A DNA stretch of 64,000 nt. Source: Trematomus loennbergii. Lineage: Eukaryota; Chordata; Actinopteri; Perciformes; Nototheniidae. The position numbers and the translations under genes were made by a program. A model generated the notes under the pieces. That model did no database searches, was not told where the DNA came from, and worked only from the letters and a program-made list of their open reading frames with translations. The stretch is from positions 24,481,200-24,545,199 of the forward strand of contig JAAOOA010000016.1 in assembly GCA_012861695.1 (NCBI GenBank). Reading direction: 5' to 3'. Each line of letters starts with the position of its first letter. Position 1 is the stretch's first letter. Below, one piece after another: positions 1 through 37,549 of this stretch.

Positions 1-1426
1 TCCTGCTGTGACATTAGTCTTTAATCCTAGATATGTTCTTTAGGTGATAGTAGGCTGATTTAGTAACTGTTTTAATGTGACTGTTGAAACTCAGGTCAGA
101 GTCCATGACTACACCTAGATTTCTGGCTTTATCTGTTGTTTTGAACATTGCAGACTGAAGCTCAGCGCTAACTTTTATACGTTCTGCCTTGGCTCCAAAA
201 ACCATTACCTCAGTTTTATCTTTGTTTAATTGGAGAAAGTTCTGACACATCCAGTCATTGATTTGTTCAATGCACTTACTCAGTGTTTGAATTGGAGCAT
301 AATCTCCTGGTGAAATTGTTACGTAAATTTGTGTGTCATCCGCATAGCTATGGTAACTTATTTTGTTGTTTTTCATTATCTGAGCCAGTGGTAGCATGTA
401 GATGTTAAAGAGAAGAGGCCCCAAGATGGAGCCTTGAGGTACCCCACATGTCATATTTGTCAACTCAGATGTGTATTTACCTATAGAAACAAATTTTTCT
501 GTCCTTTAAGTAGGACTCAAACCAATTTAGAACTGTTGCCGAAAGTCCCACCCAGTTTTCTAGTCGGTCTAGTAATATGTTGTGGTCAACAGTGTCAAAC
601 GCAGCACTGAGATCTAATAATACTAACACTGAAGTTCTGCCACTGTCTGTGTTTAAGTGGATGTCATTGAAGACCTTTACAAGAGCAGTCTCAGTGCTGT
701 GGTTTGGACGAAATCCTGACTGGAACACATCCAAACAGTTATTTAAATGCAAGAAGTTACTCAACTGTTGAAATACAACTTTTTCAATGATTTTACCTAG
801 AAATGGCAGGTTTGATATTGGCCTGTAATTGTTCATTACTGAAGCATCTAGATTATTCTTTTTTAAGAGCGGTTTAATGACTGCAGTTTTCAGGGCCTCT
901 GGAAAAATACCTGAGTGAAGAGATGTGTTTACTATATGAAGTAGATCTGAGGCCATGCAAGGAAAAACATCTTTGAAAAATCCTGTTGGAATAATATCAA
1001 GGCAGCAGGAGGAGGATTTCAGAAGTTGAATAATGTCCTCTAAGTTTTTACCATTAATCTGATGGAATTGTGTCATGGTGTTTGAATTGATATTAGGTGG
1101 ACATAGGGAAACACATTTGCTGTACCTGATGCAGAGGCACTGACTGCTTGTCTAATTTTCTGAATTTTGTCAGTGAAGAAGGAGGCAAAATCATTGCACG
1201 CCCTGGTGGATAGAAATTCAGAGGCTACTGACACTGGGGGGTTAGTTAGTCTGTCGACGGTAGCAAACAAGGCACGTGCGTTGTTTTTGTTTTTGGTAAT
1301 GATGTCAGAGAAGAAAGACTGTCGTGCGTTTTTCAATTCCAAATTATAAAGGCCAAGTCTCTCTTTATAGATTTCAAAGTGAACCTGGAGATTTGTTTTT
1401 CGCCACCTACGTTCAGCTTTTCGAGC
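1..1426 (-). mobile_element. Decayed CR1/L2-type LINE, reverse transcriptase region (3' end beyond window)
   Basis: Three minus-strand reading frames (1073-1342, 477-1076, 14-463) together read through the pre-RT linker and the reverse transcriptase of a non-LTR retrotransposon. Visible RT landmarks are YRPISNLPFLGKIIEK, SAAFDTVDH, GVPQGSILGPLLF and the catalytic YADD box at 335-346. The frame shifts at ~1073-1076 and again in an A/T run at ~494-498, where one extra base breaks the join to the next frame. The coding similarity ends near 1426, where a hAT-like repeat begins. The 3' part of the element lies left of the window. This is a dead 5'-truncated copy. The CR1/L2 clade assignment rests on motif recall, so the exact family is open. 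Confidence 0.85.
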
Positions 1427-2030
1427 TACAGTACAAGTACAGATACTCGTGTTTAAAAATACTCTGGTAAAAGTAGAAGTACTGACTAAACTTCTTTACT
1501 CAAGTAAAAGTAAAGAAGTATGTGCTTTGAAATGTACTTAAGTAAAAAGTACCCATAACTACCAGCTGTTTTAAAGAGTACCTGACCTCCCTTTATATTA
1601 ATAGAACAATAATGTCATTGTTAGCTAATGAATGTTTCCATGCTGAACAACGGAAACATGACAACGTTTTCATTGGTCCCTCTTCTTTAGAGAAGACCAG
1701 GAAATTATGGATACACGGATCGTGTTCAAATCAATAGGCACGCAATGACTCTAAATAATAATGATCACGCCACCAAACACACATTCAAACTAAAGAACCA
1801 GCCTGTTTGGAAAATGTAAGAAGTAGAAAGTACAGGTATTTGTGTTCAAAATGTAAGAAGTAGAAAGTTCAGGTATTTGTGTTCAAAATGTAAGAAGTAG
1901 AAAGTACAGGTATTTGTAAGTAAAAGTAAAAAGTTGTCAGGAAAATAAGTAGTGGAGTAAAGTACTGATACCAGGAAAATGTACTTAAGACAGTAACAAA
2001 GTATTTGTACTCCACTACTTCCCACCTCTG
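1424..2030. mobile_element. hAT-like non-autonomous DNA transposon
   Basis: The segment is rich in AAGTAC/TACTTAAG motifs and ends at 2011-2030 with TCCACTACTTCCCACCTCTG. That looks like the terminal repeat (CAGAGGTGGGAAGTAGTGGA inverted) common to fish hAT MITEs. The flank GCTTTTCA at 2030-2037 matches GCTTTTCG at 1416-1423 in 7 of 8 bases, which would fit an 8-bp hAT target duplication. The left terminus is badly diverged, so that reading is tentative. Confidence 0.6.
1811..1920. repeat. Three tandem copies of a 37-bp unit
   Basis: Units start at 1811, 1848 and 1885, each opening with AAAATGTAAGAAGTAGAAAG. They lie inside the hAT-like repeat and differ by single bases. Confidence 0.85.
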
Positions 2031-2396
2031 CTTTTCAGTGCATCGTTTACATACATTTGGGTTTATTGAGAGTGTCTACACACTAAGGAAAGACTGTGTG
2101 TACCCTCTCGTATGTATTAGAATATACAGCCCCCTTATCTGATTATAAACTTAAATGAACGCATTATGAGAGGCGCCAGTGGTACGAAACAGTTTTACTT
2201 TTCCTGTCTACCAAGTGTCTAATGTAATATGCTATATTTAGCTAACATGATATATTACACAGCTAGCATGTTAAGAGCTACACAACTTAGATAGCTTTAG
2301 TTTTACAAACTTAACCTTCAGTTTGACTAATGTTATCACTCTGTGTTTACCAAATCTCAGATCAGAGTGTGTAACTGAGGGAAGCCAAATCAGACA

Positions 2397-2640
2397 TGCT
2401 TTAATGTTGAAAAAGCTCTTTATGTTTCTCATACTGCCTGTTCTGCCGCACCTCTTTTCACCCTCTGTCTGAAACCAGAGCCCAGTCTGCTCTGATTGGT
2501 TAGTAAACAAAGGAGTCCAATGGAGGCATTTCAGGGGGGGTCAGTGTGTGGGAGAGAAACTCCCTCTGGAGGAAACTTTGCGACGTAGCCTTTTTCAGAT
2601 CATTTAAATGCACACAAACCTATATAGCACCAAAGGACCT
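2397..2640 (+). repeat. Copy of a TTAA-type teleost repeat (diverged)
   Basis: It shares long blocks with the complete copy at 21091-21508: CCTCTTTTCACCCTCTGTCT, CAGAGCCCAGTCTGCTCTGA and GGGAGAGAAACTCCCTCTGG. The ends are worn and no clean terminal repeat is visible. Confidence 0.75.
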
Positions 2641-3912
2641 CTTATTAGCTCCTGATTTATCCGTCTGAAAATGGACATTTAAGTGGTCTAAATACTTGCC
2701 AGCTCCCTCTCTCTCTTTCTCTCTCTTTTGGCGCCAACTCATTAAACACACACACACCCGGCTGAGTGTGTGTGAAGAGGGGGGGAGGGGGGGGGAGACT
2801 GACAGAGAGAAGTTGAGAGGAAAAAGTTAGTCGGGAAATAATGTGCACACACCTGTTTCCTGCTGTGTTCTACTGCTAGTTTGGAGGAGACAGGTGTTGG
2901 TAGCAACCAAACCATTGAAAACCACAAAGTGCAGCCATGATTTCAAGTGTTTCCTGTGTAATCATGGCCTTAGTTTTACTGTTAAACCGCAGGCAGGACT
3001 TCTAACTGCTCTCACACTGAATCGGTTACTCACTGATCTACCAGAGATAAATGAGATCAATGACAACAACTGCACAGTGACACTGAAGTAGAGAAGAAGA
3101 AGTGACACTGTACTCTAACCGCTTGATTAAGCTTTAATAATTTGTTAATAATCATGTTGTAAAATGTTGTAAGCACATAACAAACTTCCTGTGATCCATG
3201 GTTAATAAAAAGACACTGGTGTATGAACAGATAATCAATGACAATAAGTGAAAAGCAGCAATGATATAAAATATGTCATAGGATAATAAAATACAGTTGC
3301 TATATTGTGTGAAATCTTGCAGTATAAAATAATAAGCATTGATCTGGCTTATATTTCACTCATTACGTTCCTACTATGAGTACAGTGGATATTGGCTAGT
3401 AGATATTAACTTCACTTCATCAAAAGGTATATGATTAAATGAAGTCATATGTTTAACTTTCTCCTTATTGTGCTGCTGTGGCTCTTAACTTCATGCCACT
3501 TGATTTGTATTAACTCAAAACTAAGGGCAGCCATACAGTCATTTTGCTAAAGCATATAAAAGCATTAAAGAATGTGAGAAGCATAATTGTTGATACATAC
3601 TATACATTAGAGAACACTTAAAATAGCCTCATAGCTGCTTACAACTACATTATAGTGTATTATAAACATTATTAACATGTTCATATACTAATTATCCATG
3701 CTTAATGGAGGGTTGATTTTACAGTTGAAGTACTGCAGCGTAACTTTTACAAATCAGATCTGTTTGCTGTGCCAGAAAATAAGAATGCAATTTTATTTCA
3801 TTTGGAAATAATGTTTTCTCACTCTCACAAAGGGTTGATCTGCTACCTCTGTCTCAGGAAGCAAAACCCTGCCAGACTACTGCTGACTCATACACATGTG
3901 ATTGAGTGTGTA
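2641..3912. other. No gene seen
   Basis: AT-rich spacer with a short CT-rich/CA stretch and a G-run near 2780. No exon, RNA gene or recognised repeat family could be supported. Confidence 0.5.
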
Positions 3913-4045
<133 letters not shown>

Positions 4046-4197
4046 AGGAGTCATGTATGCGTGTGATGATTTGTCTGCATGTGTGTTAATGAGTTGTGTG
4101 TGTCTGTGTGAACGCACAAGACATATAATTATCTGAGCATGTGTTCTTGCCAAGCTGTGGAAGGCACCGTACTTTCCGTGTCCTACAGATGAGCAGA

Positions 4198-5029
<832 letters not shown>

Positions 5030-8000
5030 CCTGCTTTACAAAGTCCTTTATTTACAGTTCAATACATTGGAAGCAATTAAAAAAACATTATTACAATATT
5101 TTCAGTGTAAATAACACTATGAAAAACACACGTTGCTACAGATGTACTGGGTCATTTGGAGTCATTCAGATTTTTACATTTCTGCATAAACACTCTCCAA
5201 CAGATGCATTTCTGTACAGCATTTTCAGTTAAGCGTTTCACACCACAGTACCCCTGGATTCCCTATTTTCCATACTGTACATTTAATTATAATTATAAAC
5301 AAAGAAATAGTGCATATAAATGTCTATAGATAAAAGACTTCTGCTGGTCTATAAATCCTAAAAGCTCAAAGCGTGATTTGCAGAAGCGGCCAGTGTCGAT
5401 GTCAGTGAGTAAAACTGAAAAGCGTCTCTGAGCTGTAACACCTTCAAAAGACAGGCAGTGATTCAACACATCACCAGGTTTCCATATCAGTTTCAGAAGA
5501 CGGTAATTCATCTTTTGGTTTCCTCCCTGCCATACTCTCCTCTCACACTCCCGCTGTAATACAGTGATTCAAAATGAGGTCTTAGGTTTCACATGGCCGA
5601 TATCAGAATTCAAAGTGCAGTCACAGCGGAGGAAAAGCAAAGCGGCTAAATTTGATGCATAGGAAGACGAGCCTGAGACACATTTACAGCAATAAAAGCA
5701 TCATGATAAGAAGGGAATAAAACAGAAACAAGTCTCATACAGTGTGGGGAAGAGTAAATAATCACAACGCAATACATTTTCCTTATTTGGCTTAAGATTC
5801 ACGCTTTAAATGGTAACCAATGGACGAAAAATGGACGGAAGTGGCTTTGATTGAATGAATGTCAAATAAACAATTGTATATATTCTGGTATCAAATGATA
5901 GCAATAAAATAGCTGCTATTATTGAACTATTTTAAAAGACTGATGTAGACAGATTATGAGATGGCATAAAACTGGTCATTTTGACTTTTTATGTTCAAAT
6001 TTTCTCTCTTTGGGATCCATTTGAGTCTTTATTGTGTCTCTCATGATGGGTTTCTATCTTTTTGTGGCCATTTGGGTCACATATTTTTGTAGTTTTCCAT
6101 CCATATAGGAATGATAACTAAAGTTTAATCACCTTAACACACAATTAGGGCGAGACTGTCATGAGTGGATGACTTTGAAGAATCCGTACAAAGCAGTTTT
6201 CTCAGTTGAGGTTATCCACTTCTTAACACTTGTATTATGTGTGCAATAACAAATGCGACATGCTTCAGCTACAGAACAGAAAGCCTGACTGTTTGAAAAT
6301 GAACCGTTGTGGCTGAACCGCTAATTTAACACTGTTAAAACATGAGATTAAATGGATGAGAGAGTTGTTGAAATGAGAGTTTGAAGACGATGAAAGCCAG
6401 GATCACACTTCATGCATTTCGTGTTGACACAACTGTGCAAACACGAGACTCAAACAGGGACTGAGAGGAATTTGGTTATCGATTGTGTTTGGCTCTGATT
6501 CCTCGCAGGGACGGGCAACATCTAATTTGTTTAGGAAGATTTAATCCAACTCATGTAACAACGTATCTTTAGTGCTGCTAACACTCATTTGAAGCTTTAA
6601 ACACTTAAGTGGGGTTAATATTATACTCAGTTATCTTTGAAACTGCTTCTTTGACAAAACAGCAAACTACATTTCAATTTTTAGACTGGAGCCCCCGCTG
6701 CAGCAGATGTTATCTATGTAATAAACAACGGACAGTATGTCAGAGAATGAGGTGACAGTTCATTTGTACCATCTAAAAATGACAAAACAATAGGTTTGCA
6801 CAAATCTCTTTGGTCAACATTCACCATGCACAGTGCAGCTCAATGGGAAGATCAAAACCAGAGGGGGTTATGGGTCGCCTCATATTGGAAAAAGTCCAAG
6901 ATGTGTCAATAGAAGAGCTAAGGGAAGCAGCCGTGCACTGATCTTAGACTGAAGTGGGAAATATTGCTAAAACTAATCAGCTAGTCTTTATTTTGGAAGT
7001 GTTTACCCTCGTAAAAACCTTAAAATAATGTTTGCAAATCTTCTTAATGAGTATTAATCTCATATTTTGACTGGTGATGTATATTTTGTCTGATTCTGTT
7101 GCACCAATATGTGAAAACTACTGTCTCCAGAGGATGGAAAACAGGAAATAACCACTGTAACCATCAGAAGTGTTTTCAGACTATGTGTTTTGGTTTAAAA
7201 AATGTAGCTTCATTGATGAGGATGTGGATGAATTGGCTACTGTACATCTAGTTTACTTCTCTCCAAAAAGAGCGGGGCCGCTGCTTCCCAATCATCAAGC
7301 TGAATTAAAGCACTGATGCTATTTTAAGGTGCTTAAGAATGTCTTTTTCGTGCACAAAAATACTTAACATTGTTCAGATTTACCGAAAAATCATGTAATG
7401 ATCCTCCAATGAGAGGAAATCCAGAGCTGTGTGCAAACAAAAGAGCAGACATTTCATATTTTTGCATAAGCACATTTCACAAGCTACTCGGCGATTCATT
7501 TGTTAATTATTGTTCTGGTTCAGCTGAAGTGGTAACAACCATTTTAGAAAGCAAATAACTAAAAAAACAAACAATGGCCTACTTTTCACAGGACAACAGA
7601 ACCTATAAAATATAAGAATACATGTATTTAATCTAAAGCCTGTATACTATTTAATATGTTACTATTAGATAACTATTAACTGACAAACCTCTTGATTAAG
7701 CAGGATTAAAGTTTTGGTTTTCTTCCAGGTCTGAATCTCTGGGCTTCTAAACAGATCACATGACCTTATTAAGAAACCAAAACGTTCACCTGCACTCAGT
7801 CAGGCTGCTGATGTTCAATCCAGAGGCTCAAACTAAGAAAGACAGTACTGTTTGATCACTAACTATATTATAGAAAATGACCTACAGTATCAAATTCTAA
7901 ATATGGATTGCAATTGGAAAAACGTATACAATAAGTAAACAAGACTGCGGGAAATTACACTGTTGAAAGATCTAAATGATTCACTTAATTTCATTAACGA

Positions 8001-9479
8001 TTTTGTTCTTTAACCAACTCTTTGAGTCTCACTCCAACTACGCAGCGAAGTAACAAATACTCAAATAAATTGACTGTAATAACAAGCATTCTGCTTTTGT
8101 TTATTCCCGTGCAAATCCTGTATTTTAATGCTGAAAACAACCAGAGCACAGAAGGAAACCATTTTGGAAAGTAATGCTTTTGACACTGACTGCATTTGGT
8201 GATAAAAAGGATTCTGAAATGAGAGAGGTAGGGACCGATAGTGGTTACAGAGAGAGAGGAAGGCTTATTAGCAAGGTTATTATCTTTCTAAAACCAATGT
8301 CTTTGTTTGTTTAAGCTGAACAAAACTCAGGGAAAACTTTTTTTGGCAGGTACAGTAAATTGTAAAATGTTAAGTAGTCATGAAACACATGGATAAAAAA
8401 AAGGGAAATGTCTGAAATGCAAAGAAATGTGTTTTCACCTTTCTTTAAAAGAGCGTTAGGATGGTGCATCGCTTTAAAGTACCATTGAAGGGATAATATT
8501 CCTGATTACAGATTAGCTAGCCAAAAAACTCAGACCCAGGGTGTTGAAATATGACACACAAAATAACATGGACCCTTATTATTAATGATGACACACATGC
8601 CGTATTAAGCTGCAGTCGGACAGGATTCATTTCTGAGGAACCATGGGTAATTTTTATATATTGTTCAGTCCCAAATGTGTTTTTTTGCTAGAAAATATTG
8701 CTTTGTTCCGTTTTTTTACAATCAAGAATGCTGTATTACCCAGCTAACCTCAGCCCTGTCCGAATGGGGTTTAAAACACATGTCATGAGATCTCAACACT
8801 TGTCACCTTCATCATTCAGTACTCAAATTATCAGGACACTATTCATTTCTGTGGTTGAAATACGACATAAGCAGACACGTAATTCACGGTAACAAAACGT
8901 AAAAATGACACAGTTGTTTGTATAAAAACAATCACTTTGGCCCAATTGGTTTCCACAGAGGTTGTTGGTATGTTGCATGTTGGTTCCTGACGGGACAGGA
9001 GTGCAAGAATTTTTCCCGGACTGAAACCAGGGGGAATGATTGGGAAAAGTCTGCAGATTGGACCCACAAACTTTAACAACTTCTGCGGAGTTGATCACTT
9101 GAGGAATTCATAATCTCTGTCCATTAAAAAAAAAACAAAAAGAAGCTAAAAGAGTAAACAGGAAACTTTAAAAAGGCACATTTGAATTTCCACAGGCGTA
9201 ATCTCGCAGAGAGGCATATTGTGGTGACATGACGACATCTGCGCTGGAAAGGAGTGAAAACATCGTGGCTCTTTGGTGGCATCGCAAAGACAAAGAGACA
9301 AAAAATGAAAGTCCGGGCATATTAGAGTTCATTAAAGGTACTAACCAATCGTCTCCTTTTAAATAACGACTGTCAAAAGTCTCCTTCTTCCTCGGAGGAA
9401 AGAGGGTAGGAATCAGGTCTCCAAAGACAAACAGGATCCAACACGGAAACATGTCTGCTGATTTTCCGAGGGGTTAAAC
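5030..9479 (-). other. bcl2l11: Probable 3' UTR of bcl2l11
   Basis: The 4.4 kb between the bcl2l11 stop codon and the candidate AATAAA at 5047 has no long microsatellite and no recognised transposon, unlike the rest of the window. That suggests constrained transcribed sequence. BIM transcripts in mammals are known to carry a long 3' UTR. The extent is inferred; no coding exon was recognised within it. Confidence 0.45.
5047..5052 (-). promoter_or_regulatory. bcl2l11: Candidate polyadenylation signal of bcl2l11
   Basis: TTTATT on the plus strand is AATAAA on the minus strand, in the context TAAATAAAGGACTTTGTAAA. It is a plausible 3' end for a long 3' UTR. Other AATAAA copies lie between here and the stop codon, so shorter transcripts are possible. 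Confidence 0.4.
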
Positions 9480-31269
<21,790 letters not shown>

Positions 31270-31276
31270 GTCAGTG

Positions 31277-31288
31277 TTAGGACATCAT
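31277..31288 (-). promoter_or_regulatory. Minimal upstream ORF (Met-Met-Ser-stop)
   Basis: ATGATGTCCTAA ends 7 nt before the proposed bcl2l11 start codon, in another frame. If it lies in the mRNA leader it could dampen or re-initiate translation of BIM. Confidence 0.4.
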
Positions 31289-31534
31289 CTCTGGCTCCGA
31301 AAAAAGAAACACGATGAAATTAGCTCTGCGTAAATATGTCCAACAACTATTATTATTCCAAGTTCAAATAGGATCCACAGGTCGAAAGTGAGCTACACTT
31401 CTCAAAGTCGACATAGATCCCAGAGTTTTGGCTGAAGAGCAATGCTTGAATAATCCTCCTGGTCCGAGTGATCGTTGTCTGCATCTCCTTGCTCTCTCCC
31501 TGCCTTCTTCTTTTGCACTGCCTGCCCGAGCATC

Positions 31535-31565
31535 TGTAACTATTTAAGCAAGAAACGTCATAACA
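31535..31565 (-). promoter_or_regulatory. bcl2l11: Candidate core promoter of bcl2l11
   Basis: On the minus strand a TATA-like CTTAAATAGTTA lies about 275 bp upstream of the ATG, preceded by TTATGACGTTTC, which resembles a CRE half-site. It is followed by a purine-rich leader. Inferred from position and motif only. Confidence 0.35.
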
Positions 31566-31690
31566 TAAGTCCAGCCCTGCTCAGAGTTGAATCCACCCCC
31601 ACAGACTTTCTTTCTGTCTCTGTCTCCCCCTAGTGCTCAGAATCGGAGGAGGAAGCCCTCTTTAATGGTCACACATGCAGAGCACAGCAT

Positions 31691-31772
31691 ACACAGTTCT
31701 GCATTTATCATATTCACATTACCAGGAGCCACTGCTCCTGGTAATGTGAATATGATAAATGCAGAACTGTGT
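31691..31772. repeat. Perfect 39-bp inverted repeat with 4-nt loop
   Basis: Left arm 31691-31729, loop CACT 31730-31733, right arm 31734-31772; the arms are exact reverse complements. The right arm runs directly into a tRNA-derived SINE. The left arm is bordered by unrelated sequence. Confidence 0.97.
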
Positions 31773-31885
31773 GAACTGGGACCTCTGCAAGTAGCAGTCC
31801 ACACTGTCTGTTCGGGGACTTGAACCGGCGACCCTACGGCTCCCAGTCTAAGCCCCTACTGACTGACCCACATGCCTCAGTGTGC
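31773..31885 (-). mobile_element. tRNA-derived SINE head
   Basis: On the minus strand an A-box-like TGGGTCAGTCAGTAGGGG and a B box GGTTCAAGTCCCC (31814-31826) are spaced as in a tRNA. They are followed by GGACTGCTACTTGCAGAGGT and CCCAGTTCAC, the body of a common fish SINE. The SINE stops where the hairpin begins. Confidence 0.75.
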
Positions 31886-33063
31886 AGGCGTCCCTCACTG
31901 TGAATCAAATATAAAACGAGTCATGTGTTTCTGTATAAATGTCAGGTTGTGGCAGATTTGTTGTCTGTTGATTACAAATAAAATGTCTGAAAAAATCATT
32001 GATAAATGTTTATGAAAACATTATAAAGACAAACGATTCTCAGGTATGATCTACAAAATGTATTTTAAATGAATAATATAATAGCATGTAAGTGGCTAGT
32101 ATTGTTTAAAGGCTTGGTGAATATGAATACCCCTAGATGTCATTCTGTTATTGGAAATATATATTCCACCTACAGGTTGGGAATAACTGCACATAAGTCA
32201 TGGAGAAAGGATGGGCTTTTGGGAGAGTAGAATAGTAAGGGGACCCTGAGGAACATGAACACTGGAGCTCCGGTGTTCACTTTCCTCCACCAGGAGTGTC
32301 CAAACTCTCTTTGGCTTATCTGGATTTGAAGAGTAGAGTTGGCGTAAATTCAGACTTGTCCTGCGCAGATGGGAAGAAAGTAGAGTTGTTAAGGGACCAT
32401 CTCCAGTTATTGTTTTCTCCTGATCCTAGGATAACTTCAAAAGAAAAAGTGTTAGGTAAAGATCTGGACTTGGGCGCCTGGAGGAATGTGAACATCCGAG
32501 CTACAAAACTCCAACAGCTGCAGGGCATGGGAGAAAAAGGAGTCACACACACACTAATACACATAAGCACATACACACAACTGAATCGATACAGACAGAC
32601 AAAAGGGCGAGACAATCAATAGCATTTACATGTGATCAATACCGATCAATTCCTCAGAGTGTGGGAAAATGTGTGTGAACGGTTGTAAATATCTGCCTTG
32701 GTTAATGTCCACTTTCTATTGGTTTCTATTGCTGCACATATTAGTATGTTTTACTTGAAGGGTTATCAGATATGTTTAGTGGGATGATGATACTGAAGAC
32801 ATTGCCAATAGTCGTGAACATTTTTAAAACATAGTAAAAAAAGATGGATATTTGTATGATTGCTGTTCTTAGCGCTGGACTGTGAATGTGGTTGGGACAT
32901 CTTAAGGAAATGAGTTAAAGGCTTTAACGAGTCATATAACAGCAGGATGGAGCCCACACTTCATTAATCAACTCCATCAAGGTTATTTCCCCCAATAAAA
33001 CATCCATACGCATTGGCGTTTAATTGTTTGTAAGTTGAGGAAAAGAGAAATCTCAGCAAGAGC
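31886..33063. other. No gene seen
   Basis: Intergenic sequence. A plus-strand open frame at 32296-32622 shows no recognised domain and I do not call it. Confidence 0.5.
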
Positions 33064-33640
33064 CATGACATGACTATTTTTATTTATTTATTCGTTTATT
33101 TGGCAGGGACATTGCACATTAATGAACACTTAAAACATGAAATGTGCCAAGTGTAAATATGCCAGATTTAGCTTTGAGCTACTTTCCATCCGCAGTCCCT
33201 CACATAAAACATTAAGAAAATGAAAATTACAAACATAGCAGCACAAAGACATCAAATACAAGAAAAGTGCAAGAGTAAGAGTAGAATACCCAAGTATTTA
33301 GGACATGGTAATACAATATAGCAGCATCGATACATAAAGCGCAAGAGAAGATACCCCTGTATTGTGCATTTAGTGGTGATCGCACGTCTGCTCTCTTGTT
33401 CTAGTCTTTTTAGTTGACAAACAGGGAGCAATCTTACATTCGTACACCTGCAATAAAAGCACTTTTCACAAAAAGGAGAGGACCATATTTAATTAAGGAA
33501 AGAGATAATTTGGGACACATTTGATATTGGCAAGGAGACTGTTCAAACTTGATTGTTACAGTGTTTTTTATTCAGGTCCTTTACCTATGAGCTAAGTGGA
33601 ATTGGCATGCCATTAGAGAAATTGCCCAAGGGTCCTGCAG
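33064..33640 (-). repeat. Degenerate retroelement-like repeat
   Basis: TTTATTTATTCGTTTATTTG, GGCAGGGACATTGCACATTA and CCATCCGCAGTCCCTCACAT occur in the order I recall from a dispersed fish repeat in reverse orientation. The right boundary is approximate. Confidence 0.45.
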
Positions 33641-36020
<2,380 letters not shown>

Positions 36021-36240
36021 TTGAACACACCACACACACTTACAGATGACAGCCTCCTCAACCAGCTCCATATGATACAGAACTCAGAAGTCCGCTGCTT
36101 GGATTATTACACGCATCAAATCCTCCGGCCACATCACCCCATCCTCTTCCAACTGACCGGCTCCCTGTTCAACACCGGATCGAATACAAAAACCTCTTAC
36201 TAACCTACAAAGCCCTCCATAACCTCGCCCCCCTAACTAT
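36021..36240 (+). mobile_element. LINE ORF2 C-terminal remnant
   Basis: The segment reads LLNQLHMIQNSE, then in shifted frames PHHPILFQL and YKNLLLTYKALHNLAPL, matching the order of conserved blocks C-terminal to the RT in CR1/L2-type LINEs. It is broken by frameshifts. Confidence 0.7.
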
Positions 36241-36391
36241 CTCACTGACAAATAATTCTGCAGAAAACCCCTTTAATAGTGGATAGTCCTGTCAGAACAG
36301 AGCAGGGCAAGGCCAACCAAGCAGAATAAAACTCTCCATTGAACGAAAAACAAGGAAACACTGACAGATTGTGACAGTTATGTGTTATAAT

Positions 36392-36398
<7 letters not shown>

Positions 36399-36473
<75 letters not shown>
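36399..36473. repeat. (GT)n microsatellite
   Basis: About 75 bp of GT, left of the telomere-like tract. Confidence 0.97.
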
Positions 36474-36475
<2 letters not shown>

Positions 36476-36490
36476 ACTCCAGAAGACTTG

Positions 36491-36526
36491 GTTAGGGTTA
36501 GGGTAAGGTTAAGGGTTAGGGTTAGG
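36491..36526. repeat. Short interstitial telomere-like TTAGGG tract
   Basis: Five to six GTTAGG/TTAGGG units, two imperfect (GTAAGG, TTAAGGG), lie between two GT tracts. Confidence 0.9.
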
Positions 36527-36606
36527 CATGTGTTGGTTATGGTTAGGATAAGTCTCCAGGAAATGCATGTAAGTCAATGTAATGTCCCTGAAGTGATGTA
36601 TACATG

Positions 36607-36609
<3 letters not shown>

Positions 36610-36662
<53 letters not shown>

Positions 36663-36682
36663 TGTGTGTTGTGTGTGTGTGA
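36610..36682. repeat. (GT)n microsatellite
   Basis: About 73 bp of GT with GGT and TTG slips. Confidence 0.97.
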
Positions 36683-37545
36683 GACATGTAGAAATGTCTG
36701 CAGTAGAACTTTAAAGGTTATCAGCCCCCAAGGAAGGAAAGCACCTCAAAAAACAGAAAGCAGTGAGGTGACACCTGTAAAGTATAATGTTATAAGGGAT
36801 GTGTTATCTATTAAAATACAGTTTGGGTTTTGGTAACTCACAGTTATATGAAATATATACATATGCAAATACTATTACACACTATTCATTTTAACTCAAA
36901 CGCAAATGTTGTCAGTAGTACCATGATTTACATGTGAATAGAAGGGCACACGTAACTTTTTCCACTTGTAAAAGTAATTTGCACAGATAAACATTCCACT
37001 TTACAAACCAAAACACGACTAAAATCAGTACGCATGTTTAAAGATTAGAAGACATACTTAGCAATTCTGCTGCAAAAGTGAATTTTATGAAATGTCAAAA
37101 GACTACACTGGGTGTGCACTGAAGTAGGATGCCCCTGATTTCAACAAAATGACCTGATGACATCTTGTCACCTGAAACACTCAATTCTGCTTCACGTTTC
37201 ATTTAAAGTGAAGCATTTACCTCACTGTTTTGCTCTATTTCTCAAGTCTCTTGCATAGACTACATACCCCCTCTTACACATGTGGAAAAAAACAAAACAT
37301 CACAAACCCCCCTAAAAAAGAAAAAAGAAAATGTGATATTTCAGAGGCAGGATGCAGATATTTAGTTGAAAGAAGCTAAATGTCTGCATCCTGAGAGAGA
37401 ACGTGCACTCGGTGTTTCCCCCTGCAGAAGGTTTGGTGGGGTTGAGCCCCGCATTAAGAGAGGCAACACAAATATGTCTGAACTAATATATAATGATTGA
37501 GATCTCTATATCATTGTTATTGTTGTTCTAAGAAGAAAGCCGTTG
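36683..37545. other. No gene seen
   Basis: AT-rich intergenic DNA. Confidence 0.5.
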
Positions 37546-37549
37546 TTAA

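Noticed and set aside
31773..31885. Functional tRNA gene
   Set aside because: A and B boxes are present but the sequence cannot form a full cloverleaf and continues as a SINE body.
32296..32622. 108-residue plus-strand open frame
   Set aside because: No recognised domain, no splice or promoter context; likely chance.
36491..36526. True chromosome end
   Set aside because: Too short, imperfect, and flanked by ordinary sequence on both sides.
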